Source: Puccinia triticina
Taxonomy: Eukaryota; Basidiomycota; Pucciniomycetes; Pucciniales; Pucciniaceae
Reading direction: 5' to 3'
Assembly (NCBI RefSeq): GCF_026914185.1
Contig: NC_070561.1
Coordinates: forward strand, 5,456,001 to 5,520,000
Length of the DNA: 64,000 nucleotides
Position numbers and translations under genes: made by a program. The notes beneath the pieces were generated by a model. That model made no database searches. It had not been told where the DNA came from and was given only the letters and a program-made list of their open reading frames with translations. Shown piece after piece: positions 47,109 through 57,649 of this stretch (positions are counted from its first letter, which is position 1; each line of letters starts with the position of its first letter).

Positions 47109-49680
47109 GGGCAGCTCCAGGGAGGGGGTAGGACGAAACCGGATCCCCTGGCCTTTGTCCTATTTCCCCCCCACCTTTAAATAATGCTCGTCTCCACTCA
47201 AATTTACTCGCCTCCTCGACGCCTCCGCTCCCTTCCTACCCAGTTGCCGCCGCCAATCACCCGCTGCCCACCGCCTCTTCAGGGCCTCAAGCTTGCCACG
47301 CCCCCCCCACCCGCCATTATCCCTCACCCTCACGACGATCCTTCTATCAATCACATATGTCATAAACACTATCCCCCTTTGTTACCCCTTGCCCGACGAA
47401 GCCACAATTACGGCAAACCTCCAACTTCCAACCCGTGCGCCACTCAACCTTGACCTTATGCTCTGCCTTCGCTTGTAACTCGGCCGTCCTACTCCGAACG
47501 CTGCCAGCCAATACCCTTCCCGCCGCGGTGATGCAACGTTACAGGAAACATTTGTCGTCTCAATCTCATATGCAACTCGCCGGCGACATCTATGTCTGCA
47601 TATACATGACAACCTACCCAACGCGGCAAACCCACGGTCATGTCACAAGCTGCACTTAGGTACTAAGAACGTATGCGTTAGAGTTTGTACCGTAATCTCG
47701 ACGCTCATTTACCATAATATTCCTCGTCGTTATGTCAATTCCACAAGGGTCGAGGCCATTAACATTCATCACGATGAATACGCCGAAGGGTCAAGAATTC
47801 CAAGAATTCGCCGAGCAACTCAAGCTTGTCTACCACTTTGCGTTCACTCATCATTTGATGGACGTGCGGGGTGGACAACAAAGAAGTGATTTGTTCATGA
47901 AATTGAACCCGAATGCTGAGCACAGCAAATGAGTCACACATTGGATTCAGCCGAGCATAGCATCTACTTAATACCGACCATTAACCTTATTTAACCTATC
48001 ATTTTGTAGGAAAAATTCCTGATTTGCTCGACAATAATTAAACCGCAATCAATAGCAAGTCAAAACCATTTTGCATTAAGGAGAGCGGCGCATCATCATG
48101 GTGCGCAAGATGGATGAGCGTTTAATGGCCGAGTAAGGATTAACTCAATCCGGTCTATCATCAGTACATTTCCTCGCGGATTGATTCAAAAAGATCTTTT
48201 CCTTTAGCAAAGATTGCAAAATGGCGGAGATGCACGATTGGGTCGCATTGGGAATCTCAGAGCTCTCACCGGTTATGAATGAGTGTATTTACTTCTTTCG
48301 TAAGCTTCGCGCGACATCATATCCCGCTCCTATCTTCGTCTAATGATAAACTTGTACGACGTCGAAGGCTATGCGAAAGATGAGGACACGAGGATTCCCG
48401 ATACATTCCGCAAACAATTGGTCAGCTTATTTCGCGCGCTCGACTGTCCTTTGGGCAATTATAACTCAACTCAACCTCGTATTTACGTGTCAGGACAGGG
48501 ACGTGGGAAATATTCCAATGCAGACATAGTAATATGGCCGTGAGTTTTACTCGGCGTTAATCATCTTGCTCTCCGGATTCAAGTGGAAATTAGTTGGATA
48601 ATCGTTACCCACCTCTGCGGATTTGCTGAACCTCCCATCGCGAGTTTTCGGAACCTTACAATGTGGCACAAACAAATTAAACGGTGAGTTGGTTTAATAT
48701 TGGTATTTTTGGGCAAATATGAGTAAACCCTTGCCGCCCGGAGTGAAATGATGATGTGTGATTATTCAAATTATGACATTGAAATAGTATTTACTCCTGA
48801 AGTCGCTCCAAGCCCAATCCGCGTCGTGCACAAGTCAAACCCACGGTGACGGACTCGCCTCCGTATGCCAGTGACAGCTTCCGATGCTCAGATATTTTTC
48901 GCGGTCGCGTCATGAAGATGAGCGATCTGATTAACGGTATTTTTGAGGGGTGGGTACTGATGCAGAGGATTAGACCCTTTTACTCCTGTGATCTGGGCAT
49001 TGGTTGATTGTAGAGTTATTCCCATGGTCGCGCTATTACATGCGTACACCCTACCAAATGTTTGTGATCTGCACGAGACACAAGCTTCATGCTCACAATT
49101 TGTTAACCACTATGTATGGCTCAAACAATTGAAAGGTAATGCAAGACAAGCCTGTAACTCCAGCTCGACGTTAATTGCAGATTGCGATATATCCAAGGAT
49201 AGTGATATTCGTCACCTTAACTATAGCTTAAGCGGATTTTGGAATATGAGGAGAGGCTGTATGAACAGCGAGCGGTTGCCAGCTACTTTGTTTGTCAAAC
49301 GCGAAGATGCGGCGGTGTGCAGTGGTCTCGATCACACACAACACCTGGTTTGTTTTCCCTTCTATTTGGTGGGCTCGCGTGGTATGCGTCGCATCATTGT
49401 TATGGGCTCACGCGCGTTGATGGTATTACTATGCCACCTGGGCCCATTCCCCAATAATCAATAATGTCAGTGTTTTTGGCTTTGCGCGGTGCAGGAGTGG
49501 GGTATATGTAGCCGTTTTTAAGAGATGTGTCCAATTTAGGGGATCCCCGTGACGGAAAACCACATTCGAGTCAAGACCTCGGCTTCCTGCCTGCTAAGGG
49601 TGAAACTCCAAATAATTGTCGTTATCCGCCTGCTGGAAGTTCACTTCATCACTTAGAAGTGAGCATTCCATTATTTTAAT
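47109..49680. other. Decayed transposon DNA, no intact gene
   Basis: Short protein-like stretches occur (for example around 47744-47930 and 48343-48540), with altered frames and plausible short introns. They precede the helicase remnant and may be other parts of the same Helitron-type protein, but I see no Rep motif (HUH) and cannot confirm it. Confidence 0.35.
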
Positions 49681-49739
49681 GACTCATTGTGCAAACCTTG
49701 ATGTATCTAAGCCATTATTTGCACACTCATTCAACAGAA

Positions 49740-49994
49740 ATTGGCACAATGGTTCCGGAATTCATTGATACACCCGGTATAGTTGTCACGACGCTGAGTT
49801 CCAACATGGAAGCAAAAATCAAGGATTGTCCGAATTTTTTCCTCGGCTCGGAAATCTTCTCTCATGGACAGTTATACGTCCCATTGTCCCGCGTGTCCGA
49901 CGTGAGGGATTTGCTTGTGGACAAGCCTAGCTCAAGGAAAGGGATTGTAAATGTGGTTCATAAGGCGGTATTTAATAAAAGGCTAATAAAGTGA
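49740..49994 (+). pseudogene. C-terminal end of a Helitron/PIF1-type helicase
   Basis: The segment ending at 49994 contains EIFSHGQLYVPLSRVSD followed by a charged region and NVVHKAVFNKRLI. SHGQLYVALSRV is helicase motif VI of the PIF1 family as found at the end of Helitron RepHel proteins, and the NVVxKxV ending is also typical. The upstream helicase motifs are missing, so only the 3' end of the gene remains. Confidence 0.65.
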
Positions 49995-51419
49995 GTAATT
50001 CCGGATTTAATCTTGATAACAATATGAGCTAACCTCAGGTATGGTGGAATTATTGTGGCTAGGGGAGATACAAGGATGGTAATCCTTCACCACGGCAAGA
50101 ACCCATCAGTTTAACTCGGCAAGACTGGACACCGCATTGGAAAACAAATCAGGCCTGATCTAAGCCAGGGTGAGTTGTTGGTATGGGCTTGTTATTCCCT
50201 GGTGCCCTGGACAGAAATCTGATTTGAAACCGGATATTAGTCACTTAGTTTAGCCTGACTTGGTGAACACATCTACTTGTCTATCTCCTTTCCCTGCTCC
50301 TTCACCTTCCTTGCTACTGAGCCCCGCTCGTGATAACAAATCAATATCAACCTGTGCAAGAACGCAATGATTCACAGTAGAAGGGATGATGGTGCTGGTA
50401 CTCATAGCTATTACCTCCTAAATATTCACGCCAGTGGAGAAGATTTTGGCAACCACCTGCTGATGTGGAGCAGCAAGCCAGGAGACCTTTGAAGACTCGT
50501 AATACCAGTGAGCTCATGTCTCCAGAGGAGAGCTATGCAAGTTGGCCCAACTTGCTGCATTATCCGGCAGTTGACTGACCCCATGTTGATGAGCAACCTG
50601 CGGTATGAACCAGTATGACAGCAACTTGGCCCCTGAGTTGTGGACTGCAGGCGTGATTATCAACCGGGTGCTCCAGTTGCCATTGCGCGACCAGGCCTCC
50701 TGCGGTGTGTACGCCTCTGAAGGCTGACTGCAAGCAGGGTCCAGATGATGGCCTTGATATCTTGAAACTCATCAATCTTGGTGTAGCATTATGGTCCCCT
50801 GATGCACAAAGGTCTTCCCTGGGGCTGTTGACAAGACACTAACTGCTCATCATCTGTAGCTGTAAGCGGAAGGTTGGATACAGTCCATTGAGGGGACTGT
50901 ACCAAAATATTGGTGCACAATTGGTGCACTCCAATGATATTACACTGCTGAGCGGCGCACTCGAGAAATGAATGGTTTGCACTAAGTTTTTTGTAGTGTA
51001 GGGAGTGTTCAATATTATATTTTCCAAGTAAGAACTACTGCAGTCTCTTTAGTGAGTTTTTATTCAGTTTTAAAGGACCTGAATTGTTCCCATTATTTTT
51101 TTGGTCTCCTGAATATAAATTCTTGAACCCAACCTGTCAGCCTCACAGTTGCGTTAAAACCCAAAGGAGGATGAACCTGCCTGGAAAGGTCTTCTGTGTG
51201 TGTGGGGGGGAGGGGCTTGATTGCCGCCTCCGGGCTTGGGCGTCTGCTTGCCGGGTTCCAGGGGTGCGGGGAGTAGATTTGGGCCCTGCAGCGGCGGAGC
51301 CGCTTTGGGCTCTAGTAATTCAATCAAACAATGATATGTACTGAGTGAAATTTTAAATCTGGGTGCAGGATCCAATTTGAATCCATGGGCACAGAAAGAG
51401 TCATTTTCAGAAATCAAGA
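49995..51419. other. Gene-free interval
   Basis: I see no gene. A CACTACAAAAAAC word on the minus strand (51000-50988) resembles a CACTA-type transposon end, but I found no partner. Confidence 0.4.
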
Positions 51420-53113
51420 CTAAGAATTATAACTATTGATCCAACGAGACAGAATTTTTGAAATCTTTAGTGCATTTTTGACATAATGAGTTTCCATAAT
51501 ATCATCCGATATTGAAGGGTGAGAGTTTTTGAATTCATCCCATTCATGTTTCGTGATTCTCATGTACATAAGGTCAAGATCCTGTTTCAATCAAGCTTTC
51601 AGAATTAAATTTATCTCTACTTCCAATAAATTGAAATGACTCACCGTAAAACCATCTCTAGGGACATGGTTTCTAGCTTCAAAATCAATAATCCACAATT
51701 TCAGTCCTTTTTGAAAGACTGACTTGTAGACTGGGAGTTCTTTATCTTCTTCTTTGCATATGGGGCATGTATAATGTGCTCCTTCCCAAGGAGCTACACA
51801 ATCCACATGGAATGAGTGTGTGCAAGTTCTCCATTTTTTGTTTAAGCTTTGATTTAAATCTCCAAGACAAATGGCACATGGATTTTCTTCTTCCTGGTGG
51901 ACCCACATGTGAATGGAAACAAAGAAGAAGAAAAGAGTTAGCTTTTTATAATCTTTTCAATCTGGTCTCAAATTGATCACTCACATTTTTTTCTTCAATG
52001 GAAGTTGGGACATTTGAAGATGATGAGGATAGATGCTTTTTTACTTCTTTAGAGGAAGGAATGTCTCTGGGGATTCCATCAACCACATTGGAAATCTACC
52101 AATCATCATTGACATGGTATTTTTTTTGTTTTCAATATTTTTTGTTTCTGGGATGGGCTCAACCAATAAGATTACTCACTGGAACTTCTGGTAGACCATT
52201 AAGCACTGTTGATCTAAGAATATCATTTCCAGGCATTTCTTCCCCATTTAAACCCTTCAAAAACAGACAAAACAATGTTTTCCTTTAATTTTCTTGTCCT
52301 CCTGGGTGGTTCAAAACAGCTGGATTACTCACCAAATTAGTTTCTTGGTCATTGCAAACTTCTGGTCCTAGAAAGCTAGTACCAGCTTTTTCATTCCAAT
52401 TGGAAACCTTCAAAATCCATAACCCAGATAGACTATTTTTAAGTTTCATTTTCCTCCTGGGTATCTCAACTAACCAGATTACTCACCGAATGTCCAGGCT
52501 GATAATTTTGAACTTTTGATGTATCAATGGTGTTGCCTTGGCTTTTTTCATTTCTATTGGCACTCTCCAAAACCTATACATAGGTCACATGTTAGAAACT
52601 AAATCTACTGCTGTTGTATTTTTGAACGGTATATCACTCACAGAATCTCCTGGATGATTGTGCTCTGCTTTCAATCTAGGAAATGTATTCCCAGGTAATT
52701 CAGTATTGATTCCTCTCTGAAAAAAAAAAGATTTAAAGAAGAAAAAAGAAATAAGTTTTGGTACTGTCATGAATGTTATAAAAAAACTGTATCTATCACT
52801 CACAGAGCTTTCAGCCTGATTGTATAGCACTTTTGATCCAACAGCAGAGTCACTAGAGATTTCACATTCTTCTTGTTGATCATGGCGCGGCACATTTGAT
52901 CCAAAATCTGAATCTAAATGACAGCCATCCGACCTGTTTCTGCTGGACTCCAATTGGTTGGGAACCTTGTCCCAAAACTCTTTCCCGCGAGGCAGAGGTG
53001 CAGTAACCAACAAAACTACTTGAAGAAGCTTTAAAGAAAAAATAATTGATGTTCAACTTCAGCGCTTTCATCTTTTGGGATGTAATATAGAATCTTACCA
53101 CAACCAATCTCAT
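51420..53113 (-). CDS. Secreted RING-H2 finger protein, 357 aa, nine exons
   Basis: Model: complement of 51420-51581, 51645-51893, 51985-52095, 52180-52254, 52333-52407, 52487-52573, 52642-52716, 52804-53028, 53099-53113. All eight introns (63-91 bp) are phase 0; seven donors are GTGAGT and the first is GTAAGA. The N-terminus MRLVVLLQVVLLVTA is a signal peptide split by intron 1. Exons 3-6 encode 25, 29, 25 and 25 residues with a shared pattern, G[NT]x[FI] 17 residues and Val/Ala 9 residues before each exon end. Residues 227-267 are a RING-H2 finger: C227, C230, C245, H247, H250, C253, C264, C267. RING-H2 proteins are usually E3 ubiquitin ligases, but here no membrane segment follows the signal peptide, so export from the cell is possible. 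Exon 5 has the weakest acceptor (TTTTGAAG). Confidence 0.75.
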
Positions 53114-53386
53114 TCTATGAATAATTGAGTTGGTCAATTTTATTATGTAAAATAGGTTAGAGGAGTTGATGATGGTTGAGAGACAAGTAGAGTCCTAAGC
53201 GGGAATATTTTCCTCTGGAATGGAAGCCAGCTTGCGCTTGCCTTATATATGCATTACTGTGGATAGCCCCACCTACAAAGCAATTATCTGGATACTGGTG
53301 TTGAAGAATTGCTACACACCCTTCAACGCGACTCAGCCTTTGACGCAACACAGCCCTCAACGCAACTCAGCCTCCGATCAGACTAA

Positions 53387-54174
53387 GGGCCCAATTATAA
53401 ACCAGTTTTGGAATAATTTTGGGATTGTTTTCAAATAAGTTTGAAATCAAAAAAAAATTATCTTGGTGGTGCAGATACAGGGGCCAAAACTGTTTCCAAC
53501 CTGTTTCAAACCAAGTGTAAATTATAAACCCACCACCATGCTGGATGAATTTCTGGCGCAACTGAATGTGAGCCTCACACTACCACAGGTTGCTCCATCA
53601 GCAGTTGTCCGTCTTGCATGCGCCAAGATAATGGCAGCGACGACAGCAGCGTTCCCACAAACTTGGGGGGACAACCTAGGTCGGGACAACTGGCCGCCAA
53701 TGTCTGCCGACTCTCCCAAGTCAATAGATACCCGTGAATCAGCCTTGAAGGCTGATTCTTGCACGCAACATCCTGGTTCAACTGCGAGAGCCTGTAGCTT
53801 GCTCATTCTGCAAGCTACATATGAGGTCCCGGGAATTGATAGATGCACTTGCATCCTGGCTATCCGTCCATGGTTTCCATTTTGCAATTACCCGCAAATC
53901 AGCCTTGATGGCTGTATCTTGCGCAAGTACATATTCTGTGGCCTTTGGGGGGGGGGGGGGGGAAGTACTGGTCAGGTGTATGGAGGGCATCTGCATGCTG
54001 AGCTGTAATCACATTCAAAACAGTATTGGTAAACCAGTTTTCCCCAAACCACCTCCCCGAGGTGGTTTGGGTTGTTTTGAGATTTTCAATCCCAAAAAAG
54101 TTAGCAAAAAGATATTTCAAACTTATTTGAAACCAATCCTAAAATTATTCCAAAACTAGTTTATAATTGGGCCC
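53387..54174. mobile_element. Harbinger-type non-autonomous element 1 (788 bp)
   Basis: TAA flanks it (53384-53386 and 54175-54177). Inverted repeats of about 60 nt begin GGGCCCAATTATAAACCAG and stay similar through TTTCAAATAAGTTTGAAAT. A perfect 12-bp hairpin, CCAAACCACCTC-CCC-GAGGTGGTTTGG, lies subterminally at 54044-54070. Open frames inside show no domain. Confidence 0.82.
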
Positions 54175-54194
54175 TAAGCCTTTGACTCAGCTCA

Positions 54195-55058
54195 TGGACC
54201 AAATATAAACGATTATTGAAATTTTATTGTAATATTTTCAAAACTTGTTTGAAACCAAAATCTGTTAAATTTATGTTGCCGATACAGGCCCAATTAAGTT
54301 TCAAAAAAGTCTGGATATGATTGTACAATCATAAACCTGGAGCCCACACAGACAGAAATCCAAATCCTGAGACAAGACCGCCTGTTGCGGTGTTATCCCC
54401 CCTCCCCCCCCCTGCGAAACCAACAAACCAGGGCCATCACCACGACCGCACAATTTCAGTCCCTCCAAATGATACCACCACCCCTCAATCCCACAAAAAT
54501 TCATATGTATGCCATCTGGCAATGGCAGAAACTCCAGCAAGTACCTGAATATATCTATGTACGCGCCGGCCCTACCGCCTTCAAGAGGCCCAATTGCTGG
54601 GAGCCATGGAAAGAAAACCGGATACCAGCGGTCAGGTTTGTTGAATACTTCCGAATGTCTTTAGGAGATTTCAATTGGCTTTGTGACAAACTGCAGGGTG
54701 AAGTCAGATGGGGTTTCTGGTGAGCTGATTGGATCAGGTCTTGTTGTATGGGGGGATATGGGGGGATGGTTGCTGGTTGGTGTCGCCGAAAAATCTGCAT
54801 GCGGCTGTGTATTGCTTATTGAAGTACAAACTGAGTTGTACCGTTGGACTAGTGCAGTACAGTGTCCAGTACACGCACTGTACACCTGTAATTGGTTTGG
54901 ATAACAAATTTTTGAAAATTTTTGGTCCCAAATGACCTCCTCGAGGTCATTTGGGCTATTTTTGAAAAAGTACATAAGAAAAAGTTAGATAGAAAAAGTT
55001 TTGAATGAATTTTGATTTTTTTTGAATAAAATTTCAATAAGCGTTTATAATTGGCACC
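54195..55058. mobile_element. Harbinger-type element 2 with a transposase fragment (864 bp)
   Basis: TCA flanks it (54192-54194 and 55059-55061). Inverted repeats TGGACCAAATATAAACG and GGTGCCAATTATAAACG (complement) are followed by matching TTATTGAAATTTTATT. A perfect 13-bp hairpin, CCCAAATGACCTC-CTC-GAGGTCATTTGGG, lies at 54927-54955. Around 54600-54722 the plus strand reads ..RFVEYFRMSLGDFNWLCDKL.., which is like the N-terminus of PIF/Harbinger transposases (FRMS..F..L...L). It looks like an internally deleted autonomous element and ties this family to Harbinger. Confidence 0.75.
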
Positions 55059-55942
55059 TCAGTCTTTGGCGCGACTCGCCCTTTGAGGGGAGTCACGCTT
55101 CAAGGTGACTCATGATGCTCAAACACGTCGCAACTCAAGAAAAAAAATCAAAGCCAAAGTATTTACAACTTGATACATGTGAAGAATCAAGTTGAAGAGT
55201 TGTTGCAAGGAGAAACACGCCCTTCGACGCGACTCAGGTTTTGACGCAACTCAGCCTTCAACAAGAATCAGCCTTTGACGGGACTCAGCCTTAAAAGAGA
55301 CTCAACCTTCAAAGAGACTCAGCCTTCAAAGAGATTCAGCCTTTGAAGAGACTCAGCCTTTGATGAGACTCAGACTTTGGCGCGACTCTCCCTTTGAGGG
55401 GATTCACTGATGACTGAACACAACTCAAGAAAAAAAAAAGCCAAAGTATTTATAACTTGATACACGTGGAAAATCAAGTACGATTTACTAACCCAGTCAC
55501 TTCTTCAGGGGAATCAAGACTTAAAAGGCACGCTGCGCTGCAGAAATTGGCGATTTTAGCGCAGCGTAGCGGCCGCCACAATAACTCCCCAGGCTAAAAA
55601 GAGGTAGTGCAGCGGGATTATTGCTGCGCTACCGCTGAGAGTAGCGGTCACCCGCTTTTTCACCAACCCAAAAAAGCCGTAGCGCAGCGGCCAGGGCCGC
55701 TACTTTTAGAGCAGCGGGCAGGGCCGCTACTTTCAGAGCAGCGGGCAGGGCCGCTACTTTCAGTGCAGTGGACAGGGCCGCCACTTTCAGTGCAGCGGGC
55801 AGGGCCGCTACTTTCAGTGCAGCGGGCAGGGCCACTACTTTCAGTGCAGCGGGCAGGGCCGCTACTTTCAGTGCAGCAGGCAGGGCCGCTACTTTCAGTG
55901 TAGCGGGCAGGGCCGCTACTTTCAGTGCAGCAGGCAGGGCCG

Positions 55943-56196
55943 TGTCAGAAACCAAAATAGATGTGCACTATGGGAATTAAACCCATGACTCCAAACTTCA
56001 TGAGTGTTGCTTTAACCACTAAGCTAAGTGCGCTGATGCATGCTGGACTCATTTGGTCTAGACATTATCCGCCATTATGCTTGTATGTAATCCTGGGATG
56101 ACAAGTCTTATTGGCATTGCTTATCACTATATCAGGACCATCAAGTCTAACAAAGAGTGGGTGTCAGAATGCTTAGAGCAGGAATGGAATATAACA
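55943..56196 (-). mobile_element. Solo LTR (254 bp) with a tRNA-like domain
   Basis: The element begins TGTCAGAAACC and ends ATATAACA (TG..CA) and is flanked by the perfect 5-bp duplication GGCCG (55938-55942 and 56197-56201), inside a satellite, so its edges are certain. On the minus strand a tRNA-like sequence ends 20 nt before the LTR terminus. The last bases, CACATCTATTTTGG..CTGACA, resemble CACATCTTCATTTTACAG..CTACA at the same place in the TRIM LTRs. No internal region or second LTR is present. Confidence 0.85.
55963..56033 (-). other. tRNA-like domain (71 nt) in the solo LTR
   Basis: Acceptor arms GCGCACT and AGTGCAC pair at six of seven positions. TAGCTTAGTGG fits the A-box and GGTTTAATTCC the B-box; the T-stem ATGGG/CCCAT is perfect. 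A CTCATGA loop could present CAT as anticodon, but the anticodon stem is imperfect. Class I length. It is embedded in an LTR, so I do not call it a tRNA gene. Confidence 0.65.
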
Positions 56197-56249
56197 GGCC
56201 GCTACTTTCAGCGCAGCGGGCAGGGCCACTACTTTCAGCGCAACGTCCT

Positions 56250-57640
56250 CTTCACCCGAAATCAGGTGAGTGAAAAGATTGTTCCTCCGGCCCTCCTGGC
56301 GCCTACTTCACGATGAAAGCTTCCAGATAATAACAATTTGAACTTTTTATGCAGAAATATTCAAATCCAATCAGCCCAACCTGGCGAACCTGCCAAGCCA
56401 AAGAAGAAGCAAAAATGGAAGATCCTCACCCTTCCGCCCCACAGCTTTCCGAATGGCTGTCAGCCCAACCCAAGATCGCCCGCCAAGCCCTGAGCTTGCA
56501 AATGCCCAAGCCCCAGCTCCTCACGGCCCCCCACCATCAACTTCATCTTTTTCGTCGACGAGGACTGGGTTTCACTACGAGCAGCCTTCCTCAGGAACTC
56601 AAGGAATTGGCCGAGAATCAAGATTCAGATGGAAGTGGTACTTGAATAAACGGCCCACCTCATCTTTTTGTAATCCTTCATTATTCTCCCGGTTATTAGT
56701 ATCATGTTACAACATTCTATCCTTGAATATCTTGTTATGAATTTATTTTTACACTCCTTTACAGCACTCTGAAGCTGTCTCTTGTATTTAAAAGAATTTG
56801 AACAACTAAAATATGTATTGCTTATTAGAAATGAAACTACAAATGCTTAAGAGCTAAACATTAATAGTGCAAAACTATTTATACCTGAAAGCAGATTAAG
56901 TACTGCCTGAGCTGTGGGGCTGAGTGAGGTTGTTCTTGGTTGGACAAGGGAGACAGGCTTTGAGAGAATGGTTTGCACAAAGATTGGAGTGCGTGAGACA
57001 AGCCTGCATGACCGGCACCAGTCCTTGCAGATTCAGCTTCCGTTTCCTCTTTCTTTTTTCTGTCTGTCTGTTTCTACTCACGGGTATGTCCCTGCTATGT
57101 TAGTAGCTTGAGTTTATCCTGGCGAAATAGGTTTGCTGAATCTGAAGCTGCTTAACAAACATGGTTCATCTAAGTCAGCTTGCTGTCTTTTTCTTTTCTG
57201 TCTGTTTGATGGAAATATTCACTGGGCTTAAACGTAGCTGTTGCTTCTGTGATCCTGTCGAGCAGGTCTGGGTTGAGCTTGGGTCCAAGACGTTCCGCAA
57301 GCAATCTTTAACAAAAGAAGGTTCAGTCAGTCTCAGGATGAGATCTGCTTTTGCCTGGGCTCAGGTACGTATTGTGAATTGAATAAAGCTTGGTCTTCCC
57401 GGAAAAGCGCACCCGGTAAAGTTATGTGGTTGAGCAGCTGTGCAGCGGTTTCTGCCGGCTTTTTTGACACACAGCCTGAACAGGACTGTGACGTCATCGA
57501 TCCAGCCCGGTTGGATGGTCATATCCTGAGGCTGTGTTAGAGCCCGCTCCATCCCACCTTCCACCCATCCCGCCGGTTTTTGATCGATATCCCGTCCCGG
57601 TTCCCTCAACACCGCCGTCTCCGACTAGCCATCACTAAGA
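56250..57640. other. No clear gene; one possible exon
   Basis: A GTGAGT donor at about 56266 and a TTTATGCAG acceptor at about 56353 bracket an intron-like gap before a Pro/Ser-rich open stretch (56354-56740) without a recognised domain. The rest is AT-rich. I treat it as non-genic or a gene fragment. Confidence 0.3.
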
Positions 57641-57649
57641 TCCAATCCG

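Larger units (their letters stand above)
53290..55425. repeat. Degenerate ~20-bp satellite (GACTCAGCCTTTGA) interrupted by two elements
   Basis: Units like GACTCAGCCTTTGAAGA and CGACTCAGCCTTTGACGCAA occur at 53310-53390, 54178-54194, 55059-55110 and 55225-55400. Parts are repeated at a higher order: AACTCAAGAAAAAAA..GCCAAAGTATTT..AACTTGATACA occurs near 55130 and again near 55425. Two Harbinger-type elements split the array. Confidence 0.75.
55675..56243. repeat. 27-bp satellite array, split by a solo LTR
   Basis: GCGGGCAGGGCCGCTACTTTCAGTGCA is repeated about ten times in 55675-55942 and continues for about two units at 56197-56243. The interruption is the element at 55943-56196. Long open frames on both strands are translations of the repeat (the unit is nine codons) and not evidence of a protein. 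Confidence 0.9.

Noticed and set aside
50940..51000. CACTA transposon end (CACTACAAAAAAC on the minus strand)
   Set aside because: No complementary partner end or 3-bp duplication was found in the window.
55629..55955. Repeat proteins encoded by the 27-bp array
   Set aside because: Both strands are open because the unit is a multiple of three. There is no start context, domain or splice evidence.
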